From Pyrodictium sp. (GTDB lineage: Archaea > Thermoproteota > Thermoprotei_A > Sulfolobales > Pyrodictiaceae), in contig JABXKE010000002.1 in assembly GCA_013540595.1 (NCBI GenBank), forward strand, positions 682,050-746,049: a DNA stretch of 64,000 bases, in the 5' to 3' direction. How positions within the stretch are numbered: the stretch's first letter is position 1; every line of letters begins with the position of its first letter. The translations under genes and the position numbers were made by a program. Under the pieces are notes generated by a model that was not told the DNA's origin, searched no databases, and saw nothing but the letters and a program-made list of their open reading frames with translations. Positions 26,170 through 34,591 of the stretch are shown piece after piece.

Positions 26170-27254
26170 TACCTACTGCCCTCCAGCCAGTCCTTGTAGA
26201 TGAGCTTATACGCTTCAAGCCTCTTCTCTGGTAGGGGTTCCCATCCCAGGAAATCACTGTTCACAAGAGCCCTTCTAGCCTCCTTGGAGACCTTGTTGTA
26301 GAACATTATTATCCTCCTATTGTCCCAGTCGTAAGCCCATATGCCCAGCCCCTTGTCTGGGGCCCAGCTACTCGTCTTTAAGTAGTATTTCCCGTTCATT
26401 AGTGGGAGCTCCTCGGCATGGACTATACCGCCCCCAAGAAGCTCCAAGAATTCCACAAGCCTCTCTGGGGAGAGGGTGCGGCCGCCGATGCTTCTGTAGC
26501 CAAAGAACTCTATGTCAGTCCCATATACAACAACGTCCTTCAACCCTCTAACCCACCTTGAGGCCCTCCTAGTACTCATGAAGGGGAACCCGCCCATAGC
26601 AAGAATAGACAACGTGTTAAGCTGAACCCACACCGGGATCCCGATAATCTCCTCGACGCCGACAATAGTGTACTTACCAGGTCTAACCCTACTAAGCGAC
26701 TTCTTCAGCTCCCATAGACCTAGCAAGTAGTTTAAGACGATGGGCTTTACACCTCTACGAGCCTTCTCAAGCCTCCAAAGAGGATACCTGTACTCTCTGA
26801 AGAAACTATTAGTACTCGTGTAGAATAGTGCTTCACCGTCGACGTATACGTGGGTATAACCATGCCTCCTCAACACGCCCGGCAACAGGGGGTCATAGGC
26901 TAGTTCTGGCGGCCAAAAAACCCTAGGCTCAACACCGAAAACCCTGGCCTTAACCTCTCTGTCAAGCCTCACTTGCTCATCAACAGTGTTGAGGTCTAGT
27001 AGTGGCAGTATCGCGTGGGAGTAGCTTGTACCAGTAAGCTCTAGCAGGCCAGTAGAGACGCCGTCGCGGATGAGTCCTAGAACCCTGCCCGGTAGGTGCT
27101 CAACAGTATAGCCAGTAATGTTTAAGTGGAACTTTACCTCGTGCCTTAAGAGGTAGTCTACCGTGTTATAGTATGATTTATCAAAAACCCTACTCCACTC
27201 ACTCCGAGGAATCTCCGCATACTGAATATTAGCGTGCAACACTATGGAGAACAA
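26169..27254 (-). CDS. GH57-like polysaccharide/oligosaccharide-active protein
   Basis: I start this at TTG 27254, five bases after GGAGGTGT, which gives LFSIVLHANIQYAE as the first strand; the frame itself runs 25 codons further up. Features resemble the family 57 glycoside hydrolase/deacetylase barrel: an N-terminal His strand (LHANIQY), VFWPPELAYDP with a Glu at the usual nucleophile position (WxPE), and YGTDIEFFGYR near the expected acid site. The full set of five GH57 motifs is not clear, so activity could differ. It is the first gene of the GH57-like/MFS/GH1 cluster, and its stop overlaps the MFS start. Confidence 0.65.
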   Translation of the reverse strand: MFSIVLHANIQYAEIPRSEWSRVFDKSYYNTVDYLLRHEVKFHLNITGYTVEHLPGRVLGLIRDGVSTGLLELTGTSYSHAILPLLDLNTVDEQVRLDREVKARVFGVEPRVFWPPELAYDPLLPGVLRRHGYTHVYVDGEALFYTSTNSFFREYRYPLWRLEKARRGVKPIVLNYLLGLWELKKSLSRVRPGKYTIVGVEEIIGIPVWVQLNTLSILAMGGFPFMSTRRASRWVRGLKDVVVYGTDIEFFGYRSIGGRTLSPERLVEFLELLGGGIVHAEELPLMNGKYYLKTSSWAPDKGLGIWAYDWDNRRIIMFYNKVSKEARRALVNSDFLGWEPLPEKRLEAYKLIYKDWLEGSR

Positions 27255-27413
27255 GTGGACACCTCCAGGAAGCCATGAGCCCTTGCAAGCCCATAAAAGA
27301 TCTTCCCACAACAAAAACACACAATACAATAAATCACGCTATACCAGTTGCTCTACGAGTAAAACTTTTAAGTAATAATTACCATACAACTAACCAAGCC
27401 AACCACAAACCTT

Positions 27414-29489
27414 ATGGGCCTGGAGGTGTGCACGTTACCGCTCTCCAGACCATCACATTCTAAGACTCAGCAGGGGAACCTACGAGCTCTAATCATGCTA
27501 TTACCCGTAGCGGCGCTGCTCCTCGTAGCCCTACAATCAGCCACAGCCCTAGGCCAGGGAGAAGACGCTGTTGTAGTTGAGATAAGCTACGACGGGTCTA
27601 CACCCATTATAAGGGTATACAGGAGCGGTAGCCTAGCCTGTGAGCCCAAGTACTCTATGTGGGCTTATGGCACTACAGTAGAGTCTTTTGCATTCATAAA
27701 CTTCGGCTCCTTCAAGGACCCCTCGACTGGGAGGCCCTGCATAGTAGACATAGTCCGGGACACGGCTTGGAATAGGGGTACCGTAGTATTTCGACTCGAC
27801 AAGCAGACAGCAAGCAAGTACGCGTTGGCACTAGGACTAGGAAGGTTTGCCGTGGAGAGGAACTCTACAACAGTAGTAGTGAGCTTTGAGAACGCCACAC
27901 TGCCCTACTTACATGCGTCACATGGTATACTTATGTGGCAGGAGCCCCTAATACTATATTCAGAAGACAGGTTCACTAGAGTCAGCCTAGGAAGCATAGA
28001 CGTCATATACGACAAGCACCTAGACACGGAAGGCCTAGAAGCCTTCATGAAGGGCCTAGCTATAGCTGACAAGCTACGAGAAGCTTACGGCCCTTCACCC
28101 ATAGAGCCCTACTTAGCTGTCATAGTTGGCAAGGATATCCCAGACCCTTACGGGGCCTATGGCGGAGCACACAATCTTGGAAGCGTAGTCTTCATACACC
28201 GTGGAGACAGGTCATTGTTTGAAGCACCAATAATCGCTATCCACGAACTAGCACACTCGTGGCTGGGCCCACCCCTCGTTGATGGTATGGATATTAAGTT
28301 GAAGGAGGGGGGTGCAGAGTTCTCAGCCCTATACTTTGGCATGCTATACTTCCCTGACGACGCTAGACAATACTTTTCCAGGGAGGGGTACTGTGGCCTC
28401 TTACGCTACGATCCAAACTATGGGCATGGGGCAGTAGGGCTGTTCATCCTCAACCTGTACATACAAGAGCTCTCTAGGCTGTTTGGAGCAAACTATACTA
28501 TCGTAGACGTCTTGAGGGCAATATTCATAAACACTACAGGCCTTCCTATGGACTTGATTAGGGAGCTTAGCTGGCAAGAACTCGACGAGATAATCTTCCT
28601 AAAATACGACAAGCTTGTAATAGACAAGATACCACACTACATGTCGTCATGGCTGAATATTAGCGAGAATGCTCTTAGGCAAGCTTCTCAATCCCTGAAC
28701 ACCATACTACTAGAGGCTATACCACACATCCAGTGCACGTGGCCCTTCTATGATGACTACATTAAGAATAGAGTGATCAGCCTCATAAACTCACTAGTAG
28801 ACCCTTCGCCAAGAATCTATGTGCACTATGAAGTACTGGAGAACAACTCAGTAAAGTTAAGCATCTACAACTTTAACGAATTACAGGTAAGCGCTAGAGC
28901 TGTCATCCAGCATAGTGACTCCTACGAATCAAGCGATGTGACCTTAGCCCCAATGTCACGCTCGTCGATTGTAGTGGGCCCCCTGGATAAGGTACTGGCA
29001 ATAAACGTGCTCTACCAGAGGCCCCTAGAGGACAAGTATGAGACACTAGCAGTGATAAGGCCATCTCTCCAACAGACAGCAACTGTGACCGTCACTAATA
29101 CTGTCACAGTGACGGCCACGGAGACCGCTACAAAAACCTTGCTAAGCACTACAACAAAGACTATCGTGGAGAAGACTACAGCGACTAAGACACATCACAT
29201 CAGTACCACGCTAACTAAGACACAAACAATAACTAACACCATGAAAATTGTTGAGGTAAGGACAGAGACGACTACGGAAACGCGTGAAATAACTAGCACC
29301 ATTACAACAACAGCAACCATGACGACCACGGAGAAGACGACAGTAACAGAGAAGACAGTTGAACGAGAAACACAAACCGTAACAGTCTACTCGACAGAAT
29401 CCAGTAATGAGAAGGCACTACTCCTGCTATCAACACTACTAGCACTAGCACTAATATTAGTTGTAGTCCGCCAGCCAAGAAAACCCTAG
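27414..29489 (+). CDS. Surface metallopeptidase, M1/gluzincin-like, with Thr stalk and C-terminal anchor
   Basis: A signal-type hydrophobic segment (about residues 28-45, LLPVAALLLVALQSATA) is followed by an ectodomain with the zinc site HELAHSW (His277, Glu278, His281). KEGGAEF follows, with Glu298 as likely third ligand, the pattern of M1-type gluzincins. A long Thr-rich stalk (about 560-660) and a membrane helix (about 668-686) with basic tail follow. The translation start may be the later ATG before LLPVAAL rather than 27414. It is likely an ectoenzyme that trims peptides outside the cell, feeding peptide or amino-acid importers. Confidence 0.75.
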   Translation: MGLEVCTLPLSRPSHSKTQQGNLRALIMLLPVAALLLVALQSATALGQGEDAVVVEISYDGSTPIIRVYRSGSLACEPKYSMWAYGTTVESFAFINFGSFKDPSTGRPCIVDIVRDTAWNRGTVVFRLDKQTASKYALALGLGRFAVERNSTTVVVSFENATLPYLHASHGILMWQEPLILYSEDRFTRVSLGSIDVIYDKHLDTEGLEAFMKGLAIADKLREAYGPSPIEPYLAVIVGKDIPDPYGAYGGAHNLGSVVFIHRGDRSLFEAPIIAIHELAHSWLGPPLVDGMDIKLKEGGAEFSALYFGMLYFPDDARQYFSREGYCGLLRYDPNYGHGAVGLFILNLYIQELSRLFGANYTIVDVLRAIFINTTGLPMDLIRELSWQELDEIIFLKYDKLVIDKIPHYMSSWLNISENALRQASQSLNTILLEAIPHIQCTWPFYDDYIKNRVISLINSLVDPSPRIYVHYEVLENNSVKLSIYNFNELQVSARAVIQHSDSYESSDVTLAPMSRSSIVVGPLDKVLAINVLYQRPLEDKYETLAVIRPSLQQTATVTVTNTVTVTATETATKTLLSTTTKTIVEKTTATKTHHISTTLTKTQTITNTMKIVEVRTETTTETREITSTITTTATMTTTEKTTVTEKTVERETQTVTVYSTESSNEKALLLLSTLLALALILVVVRQPRKP

Positions 29490-29594
29490 TGTATACAACA
29501 TTACCACACTATCATGGTATGATGGGGGAAAGAGGGTTAGCGACAGCCTTATACAACACCTAGACCAGCATAGCTGGATGTGGAGAGAGGATTT

Positions 29595-29735
29595 ATGGGA
29601 GAGGCAACATCGAGTAATCCGCTAGACGAGGTTTCCCGTATTTTTGAAGAGAAGCTGTGGGGTTGGCGCGAAGAAGGCCATGAGGTTTCGAGGCTTCTTG
29701 GCGAATTGATGGGAAAGAATACTAGTGATAGTTGA
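29595..29735 (+). CDS. Small acidic protein, 46 aa
   Basis: ATG 29595 preceded by GGAGAGAGGA. It encodes MGEATSSNPLDEVSRIFEEK, then WGWREEGHEVSRLLGELMG and a short polar tail to TGA 29735. The amphipathic helical pattern and strong ribosome binding site suggest a real gene too short for routine calling. It converges on the thioredoxin gene (15 bp gap). Family unknown. Confidence 0.5.
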   Translation: MGEATSSNPLDEVSRIFEEKLWGWREEGHEVSRLLGELMGKNTSDS

Positions 29736-29750
29736 TTAGGTAGCTCCTAA

Positions 29751-30188
29751 TTATTCTCCAAGATGCTCCAATATGATACTATGCAGTGTCTCCTCGTCTG
29801 CTATACCAGTAAACCCGTCCACGGGCCTGCAGTCCTTGAATATTACCGTTGTAGGTGTCGCCATAACCCCCGCCTCATAGGCTGCTTCAGGCGCATAGAA
29901 CACGTCGACCTCGGCGAAGACAACTCTGCCCCTTAGCTTCTTAGAGGCCTCAGCAGCGTAGCGGTAGAATATGGGCTTGTATACTCTGCATGCTGGACAT
30001 GTTGGACTAGTGAATATTGCCACGACAACTGGGCTCTTACAGATTGTCTCCCTGAATACCCTGTAGCTAGTGATATACTTCACTGGCTCCTCTATTCTTG
30101 TTTTCCTACTCTCTTCTGTGCTTTGCTGTGCAAGCCTCTTAGCCATCTTCTCAAGTATCTCCTCGAGTTCTCTATCCTCTTCGTACAC
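29751..30188 (-). CDS. Thioredoxin-like protein
   Basis: A thioredoxin fold with active-site CPAC in VAIFTSPTCPACRVYKPIF (about residues 55-73) and the cis-proline loop ATPTTVIF (about 111-118). A charged helical N-terminal extension of about 45 residues precedes the fold. No signal peptide, so it works in the cytosol as a disulfide reductase/isomerase. The CPAC variant differs from the usual CGPC and shifts redox potential. Monocistronic. Confidence 0.85.
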   Translation of the reverse strand: MYEEDRELEEILEKMAKRLAQQSTEESRKTRIEEPVKYITSYRVFRETICKSPVVVAIFTSPTCPACRVYKPIFYRYAAEASKKLRGRVVFAEVDVFYAPEAAYEAGVMATPTTVIFKDCRPVDGFTGIADEETLHSIILEHLGE

Positions 30189-30409
30189 CGATACCCCACC
30201 CCCAGTATGTAGCGTTAAGGGTTTGTATCAATAATCTGAGGTATATTTATCTAATCCACCTTGGCTTTACAGGGTGCACCTCGAGGAGCGGAGACCATTT
30301 GGTTAGCCTGGTGAGACGTTATAGTGCAACAAACTACTTAAGACTACTCGTATCAAATGCACAACACGTGATAGAGCAGGCTAGCTAAGCTGCTAGAGGA
30401 TGATGAGCT

Positions 30410-30658
30410 TTGTCTACGAGGATAATCTATGAGGCTTACTCGCTTGCTAGAGCAGTAGAGGTCTCGTGCGGTACTACGCCCTCGCTTGCGGAGGCTCTTG
30501 AGGCACTAGAGGAAGTGTTGTCATACCCAGGAACCTTTAATGGCCTAGACTACGTGGCTGAGCTCTTAAGGGATGCTGCCCAAGAGGCTAAGATGAGTGG
30601 GTGCCTTGACTGGTACGTGCTAGACCAAGCTGCAGACACGCTCGAGCACGCATACTAG
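30410..30658 (+). CDS. Small acidic hypothetical protein, 82 aa
   Basis: TTG start 30410 after GAGGATGA. All-helical, acidic protein with repeated AxxLExA patterns (SLAEALEALEEVL, VAELLRDAAQEA) and two cysteines (about 20 and 64). It may be a helical bundle or dimer. No family recognised. Confidence 0.5.
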   Translation: MSTRIIYEAYSLARAVEVSCGTTPSLAEALEALEEVLSYPGTFNGLDYVAELLRDAAQEAKMSGCLDWYVLDQAADTLEHAY

Positions 30659-30889
30659 GGGGCACAATAAGGCTCGGCGAGAAGACGCTAGAAACCCTTA
30701 CCCACTAACTAGAGAGGCTGGGCTGTGAGGAGGGGTAGCATCGCCGACCCGAAGAGCCTCGTTTTGCGGGGGTGTGGTGTCCTAGTGTGGCCGAGCCCTC
30801 CCCATGAATCATTAGGAGAGAGCACAGTGGTGGAGGCTGAGGAGGGGAAAAAGTAGTGTGAAGAGGCTGAGAGGGTCATCATTCTCTTA

Positions 30890-32638
30890 TCATGTCTTTG
30901 TGCTCTTTATTCTTGTGTAAATTTTCCATGCTGCTAGCAGTACTACTGCTATGATTGCTACTAGTATAGTTGTGAAGGCTACTTCTGGGTATATTCCGTA
31001 GCCTAGTTCTCCCCATGGCATGCGGCGTACTGTTGGGCCGTGGCAGTCAAGGCATTCTAGTGCCTTTTCTGCTGGCTGTACACCATGGTTTACTTGCATG
31101 TACCTTATGTAGAGCACGTAGTCTCCCGGCTTCCACTCTACCCCGGCGGCTTTTGCCCCTAGTAGTGTTGCTAGTGTCACGTTCCCGGTTGCAAAGGCGG
31201 CGCCGACCTTTATGGGTACTATTACTTTGTCTTTGACGCTATATGGTAGTATTGCCGCGTGGATCTTGAAGGGATAGATCTTTGAGTCTGGGTCGTCTCT
31301 GCCGCCTAGGGGTTTGACGTAGTAGACTGCGCCTAGTATCCTGCCATTAGCGGCTTTGATCTCGGAGGCCTTTATGGCCCCGCCTATCTTCTCTTTTACC
31401 TCTTCTAGCGGTATAGGGTCTACTTTCTCGGGGAATATGTAGACTTGGCGGCTGCCATTATACCAGGCATAGACTGGTTTTAGGTTGCTGAAGAGGTGCC
31501 ACTTGCCTGTGTCTCCGGTCTCGGGGTCTGGTATGCTGAACTTCCAGCGCTTATGCTCTGGTAGGAATGTCGCCTTGCTCCAGTCACGGTAGTACTCTGT
31601 CGGGTACTCTCCATGGGCAATGTATGGTATGTGGCATGTCTGGCATGCTACGCGTTTGTGGAACTTGTTGAGGAACAAGCCCCCTATTCCGCGGTGGGGT
31701 TTCTCGCCGTGGCAGTCACTACACTCTACAGCCTCGCCCTCACGAGACCATGTATCAGCTGCGCTTGTGGCGAACTCGTGTCCCCCGCCACGGTGGCAGT
31801 CTACGCAGCCAAGGCCCTCCCGGAAGTGGACGTCAAACTTTGCTGCTAGCTCGGGGTCCATAAGGTCTGGGCCTAGATTCGGCCTCTTTAGGTGTGGGCC
31901 TCCGCCACTGAATGCGTGGCATGCGAGGCAGTTCTGGCTGTATGGCACGTCTACAATGCTCTTAGCTATCTTGTCCACTGGTATGTTTACTACGTACCTC
32001 CACCTGCCCTTCTCGTCCTTAGTCACGTTCTTATAGCCCTTCTTTATTCCTAGAGGCCCCGACAGGTAGACATCGGGCTTAGCGTGGCATGCGAGACAGT
32101 CTATGTTCTCGAGTTGCTCCTCAGAGGGCTCCTGGCTTGGCGGGAGACCCATGCCCACACCGTGGCACATACTGCACCCAGTCAGCCCAGTAAAGCTGCC
32201 GACAAGCTCCTCGTAGCCTTCTGGCGCCTTCTTTAGCTTGATGTAGCCTATCCAGTTGAGCACCTTGGATCCATTATTGATAAACATCGATAAACAGAAG
32301 TCGTTCAATGCAAGCTTACCGCCAAAGGGCCTTGCCGCACCGTTTATCCCCTCATTCATTGAGACAAGCTGGTAATGGTAGCTATGGAAGAACTCCCTAA
32401 CCTCGTCCTCGTGGCACTCTATACAAGTCTTAGATCCCTCATACTTAGTGATACCCTCTTCCCTGAAGTACTCTGTGTGATCCACAACCCGGTGCTCCAG
32501 GGGCTTATACTCTTTAACTATGCCAGTGCCCGTAGGCTGGAGGGCTACATAGTATACTAAGGCGCCTGCAACTACTAGCACTATCAGCAATGCAATCCAG
32601 GGAACCCAGGCCCGAGGAGTGCTTGTGCTATGAGTCAT
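30890..32638 (-). CDS. Octaheme c-type cytochrome, tetrathionate reductase (OTR) family, membrane anchored
   Basis: Eight CxxCH heme motifs: CIECH, CSMCH, CLACH, CLACH, CVDCH, CSDCH, CQTCH and CLDCH. The surroundings NDFCLSM, CLACHAFSGGGPHLK, CSDCHGEKPH and VACQTCHIPYIAHGEYPT match the octaheme tetrathionate reductase family of Shewanella. Bacterial members reduce tetrathionate, nitrite or hydroxylamine. It differs in having membrane helices at both ends (about residues 14-35 and 555-575), so the heme domain is held outside the cell membrane. ATG 32638 has GGGGTGG upstream and is preferred to GTG 32650. No cytochrome c maturation genes are in the window. Direction of electron flow is not known. 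Confidence 0.88.
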   Translation of the reverse strand: MTHSTSTPRAWVPWIALLIVLVVAGALVYYVALQPTGTGIVKEYKPLEHRVVDHTEYFREEGITKYEGSKTCIECHEDEVREFFHSYHYQLVSMNEGINGAARPFGGKLALNDFCLSMFINNGSKVLNWIGYIKLKKAPEGYEELVGSFTGLTGCSMCHGVGMGLPPSQEPSEEQLENIDCLACHAKPDVYLSGPLGIKKGYKNVTKDEKGRWRYVVNIPVDKIAKSIVDVPYSQNCLACHAFSGGGPHLKRPNLGPDLMDPELAAKFDVHFREGLGCVDCHRGGGHEFATSAADTWSREGEAVECSDCHGEKPHRGIGGLFLNKFHKRVACQTCHIPYIAHGEYPTEYYRDWSKATFLPEHKRWKFSIPDPETGDTGKWHLFSNLKPVYAWYNGSRQVYIFPEKVDPIPLEEVKEKIGGAIKASEIKAANGRILGAVYYVKPLGGRDDPDSKIYPFKIHAAILPYSVKDKVIVPIKVGAAFATGNVTLATLLGAKAAGVEWKPGDYVLYIRYMQVNHGVQPAEKALECLDCHGPTVRRMPWGELGYGIYPEVAFTTILVAIIAVVLLAAWKIYTRIKSTKT

Positions 32639-32650
32639 CGAGGAGACCAC

Positions 32651-33070
32651 CCCTATTCTACACTGTTTATCGTGAAGTACTATCCATTATTCCAGTAGTT
32701 GGAACGCTGCTAGATATGTTGAAGCCCTTAATCATCAATATTTACGTATGATAAGTACTTAACAACAATTAAGAGAATTATAATTATAGTTAAAATGGTA
32801 AAAATCATCCTATAGAGAGAAATTAACGCTATTAGGAATATGCCACATAGCATAGGACTAGAGTGGCTGTGAAGAGTGTAGCCTGCCCCGACCCTCTGGG
32901 CGGGGAATGTGGAGCCTCGATCCCGTCAGAGCCTTCATCGTAGTCCTTCTCTCAGCTTAGAAGCCTCAATCGTGGTCCCTCTACCTTATATTGTCCCCTC
33001 TCTCTAGTGTTTGAATGGCTAAGGTACGCGCTGAGCTGTGGTGAGTGGTGGCTGAGGGCGTGGATGGGTC
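32651..33070. other. Intergenic region with AT-rich promoter and GC hairpin
   Basis: AT-rich block at about 32740-32830, then a hairpin CCCCG (32886-32890) / CGGGG (32901-32905) in CCCCGACCCTCTGGGCGGGG. The hairpin resembles the ends of IS200/IS605-type elements or a terminator, but no transposase remnant is recognisable. No gene seen. Confidence 0.35.
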
Positions 33071-33694
33071 TTGTGCGGTATTGGGCGCTGCAAACCTATA
33101 GGGCTACGTGTCCGGGAGGCTTTGGTTGATGTTATGGGGCTATTGTATGAGCGTGGGCTAGTGGGCGTTCGTGGCGGTAATGCTAGTGCCCTTGTCGTCC
33201 TCCCTGAGGGGACGAGGTTTGTCTATGTTACTCCTAGTGGGGCTGTTAAGCCTCGGCTGAAGCCAGAGGATATTGCTGTTATTGGGGTTGATGGGTACGT
33301 GTATGAGGGTAGGCCTAGCGTGGAGTATAGGCTGCACTTGGAAGTCTATAATAGTGTTGAGGGTGTAAGGGCCGTAGTGCACTCTCATAACCCGGCAACG
33401 GTTCTCCTCTCCTATAAGGGGCTTAGCCTCGACACGAGAGTCCTGGGTGTTGAGGCTAGGTACTATCTTGGCGAGTGTGTCTCGAGGGTGGGGGCGTACG
33501 AGCCTGGGAGCGTGGAGCTGGCCAAGGCCACGGCTAGCGCGCTGAAGAAGTGTCCCGTGGCGGTATTGGAGGGTCATGGAGCTGTTGCTGTCGGGTACAA
33601 TGCTGACCCGGTAGAGGCTCTCTACGAGGCTTTGGATAGGCTTGAGGCGTTAGAGGATATTGCCTTGGCCTCACTATGGGGCCAGAAGCTCTAG
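33071..33694 (+). CDS. Class II aldolase/L-fuculose-phosphate aldolase-family protein
   Basis: Zinc-dependent aldolase fold, 207 aa. It shows GNASA (about residue 36), substrate loop VTPSGAVKP (about 57-65), acid/base Glu in VEYRLHLEVY (about 78), zinc His in VVHSHNPATV (His-x-His, about 98-100) and a third His in EGHGAVAVG (about 164). Members cleave sugar phosphates such as fuculose-1-phosphate or act in methylthioribulose/pentose metabolism. TTG start 33071 is taken; the Cys-rich first residues (MCGIGRC) are unusual. Substrate unresolved. Confidence 0.82.
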   Translation: MCGIGRCKPIGLRVREALVDVMGLLYERGLVGVRGGNASALVVLPEGTRFVYVTPSGAVKPRLKPEDIAVIGVDGYVYEGRPSVEYRLHLEVYNSVEGVRAVVHSHNPATVLLSYKGLSLDTRVLGVEARYYLGECVSRVGAYEPGSVELAKATASALKKCPVAVLEGHGAVAVGYNADPVEALYEALDRLEALEDIALASLWGQKL

Positions 33695-33697
33695 CGG

Positions 33698-34102
33698 CTA
33701 TACCTTGAGGAGTATTGTGGGGGCTTCGCCGGCCTCCTTGACTGCCTCGTCTGTAGTCACTATTGTCGCCTTGTATTGCTTGGCTAGTGCTACTAGGTAG
33801 CTGTCGGCTAGGGAGAGCCTATTGTAGTGTTTCAGCTTTATCTTTGCAGCCTCAAGTGTGAGAGGCTCGTCCACCCCAACTATTCTTATGGGGCTACTCC
33901 TTATGAGGGAGTGCTTTACTAGTGCTGCCTCCCACCCGAACACCCGCGCGTAGTTGTAGAGGAACTCTGCAATGTTGACTTCGCACATGAGAAGCTCTGC
34001 TAGGCCCTTATAGGCGTAGTCTATATACTTCTTGGCGTCTATCCTGCCGGAAAAGTATAGTGCTGGTATGCCAGCGTCAAGAACGTATCGTCTTCTCCTC
34101 AA
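33698..34102 (-). CDS. vapC: PIN-domain ribonuclease toxin, VapC type
   Basis: A 134-aa PIN domain: Asp near residue 9 (VLDAGIPALY), Glu near 46 (NIAEFLYNYA), Asp near 99 (SLADSYLVALA) and Asp near 117 (TTDEAV). A short basic N-terminus (MRRRRY). Its 5' end overlaps the AbrB-type antitoxin gene by 26 bases. Second toxin-antitoxin pair of the window, of a different antitoxin class from the first. Confidence 0.82.
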   Translation of the reverse strand: MRRRRYVLDAGIPALYFSGRIDAKKYIDYAYKGLAELLMCEVNIAEFLYNYARVFGWEAALVKHSLIRSSPIRIVGVDEPLTLEAAKIKLKHYNRLSLADSYLVALAKQYKATIVTTDEAVKEAGEAPTILLKV

Positions 34103-34325
34103 CTTCGGCCCTCCTAGACTCAGCTATAAGCCTTGCAACCTCCAACGCTTTTTCCCCGTCAACACCAAACGCCTCCTCAAGGCTTCTAGGTACAATCAAG
34201 CGTATGCCATCATCATCAACCACTAGCTCTAGGTGAGACCCCTCTACAATGCCAAGCCTCCTCCTAACCTCTGCAGGGATAACAATAACACCCTTCCTAT
34301 GCACTTTGACCCTGTACCTCTCCAC
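34077..34325 (-). CDS. vapB: AbrB/SpoVT-type antitoxin
   Basis: The swapped-hairpin DNA-binding domain is clear in the first 45 residues: KVHRKGVIVIPAEVRRRLGI followed by EGSHLELVVDDDGIRLIVP. The remaining residues form a charged helix that should bind the PIN toxin. It overlaps vapC and precedes it in the operon, and AbrB-type antitoxins usually repress their own promoter. Confidence 0.88.
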   Translation of the reverse strand: MERYRVKVHRKGVIVIPAEVRRRLGIVEGSHLELVVDDDGIRLIVPRSLEEAFGVDGEKALEVARLIAESRRAEVEEKTIRS

Positions 34326-34422
34326 AGCCTAGCCCCAGCAAGTAATAGTTCAACCATAATACTATAAAGTTTAACGTTTAACCCAGCAACAGCCCGTGCC
34401 AAGCGCCCCAGGGGTTTTTCAC

Positions 34423-34443
34423 AGTATTATTAGGGTTAATACT
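34423..34443. repeat. Inverted repeat AGTATTA...TAATACT upstream of acs
   Basis: AGTATTA (34423-34429) and TAATACT (34437-34443) flank a 7-base spacer. The same half-site is found at 36615-36623 and twice at 45809-45830. It lies in the divergent gap between vapB and acs. Confidence 0.4.
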
Positions 34444-34511
34444 ATTGGAAGATTATCTATCTCGTATAAACATATTTTTCCGGGTTTTATACCTTTAAAA
34501 GTAAGATAATG

Positions 34512-34519
34512 TTTTTATT
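34512..34519 (+). promoter_or_regulatory. TATA box for acetyl-CoA synthetase
   Basis: TTTTTATT lies 80 bases before the start codon. The expected RNA start (about 34540) falls inside the 16-bp palindrome at 34532-34547. Confidence 0.5.
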
Positions 34520-34531
34520 GACCCTCTCTTG

Positions 34532-34547
34532 CTAGACAATTGTCTAG
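34532..34547. promoter_or_regulatory. Candidate operator: 16-bp perfect palindrome
   Basis: CTAGACAATTGTCTAG is perfectly symmetric and overlaps the predicted transcription start of acs. A related dyad, CTAGAG (34567-34572) / CTCTAG (34576-34581), follows 20 bases later. Together they look like binding sites for a dimeric repressor. Confidence 0.5.
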
Positions 34548-34591
34548 AGAAGGGTTCGTCTATAGTCTAGAGTTTCTCTAGGTGTTAACTC

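Noticed and set aside
31015-32560. Several plus-strand ORFs inside the octaheme gene
   Set aside because: Antisense shadows; the heme motifs on the minus strand are unambiguous.
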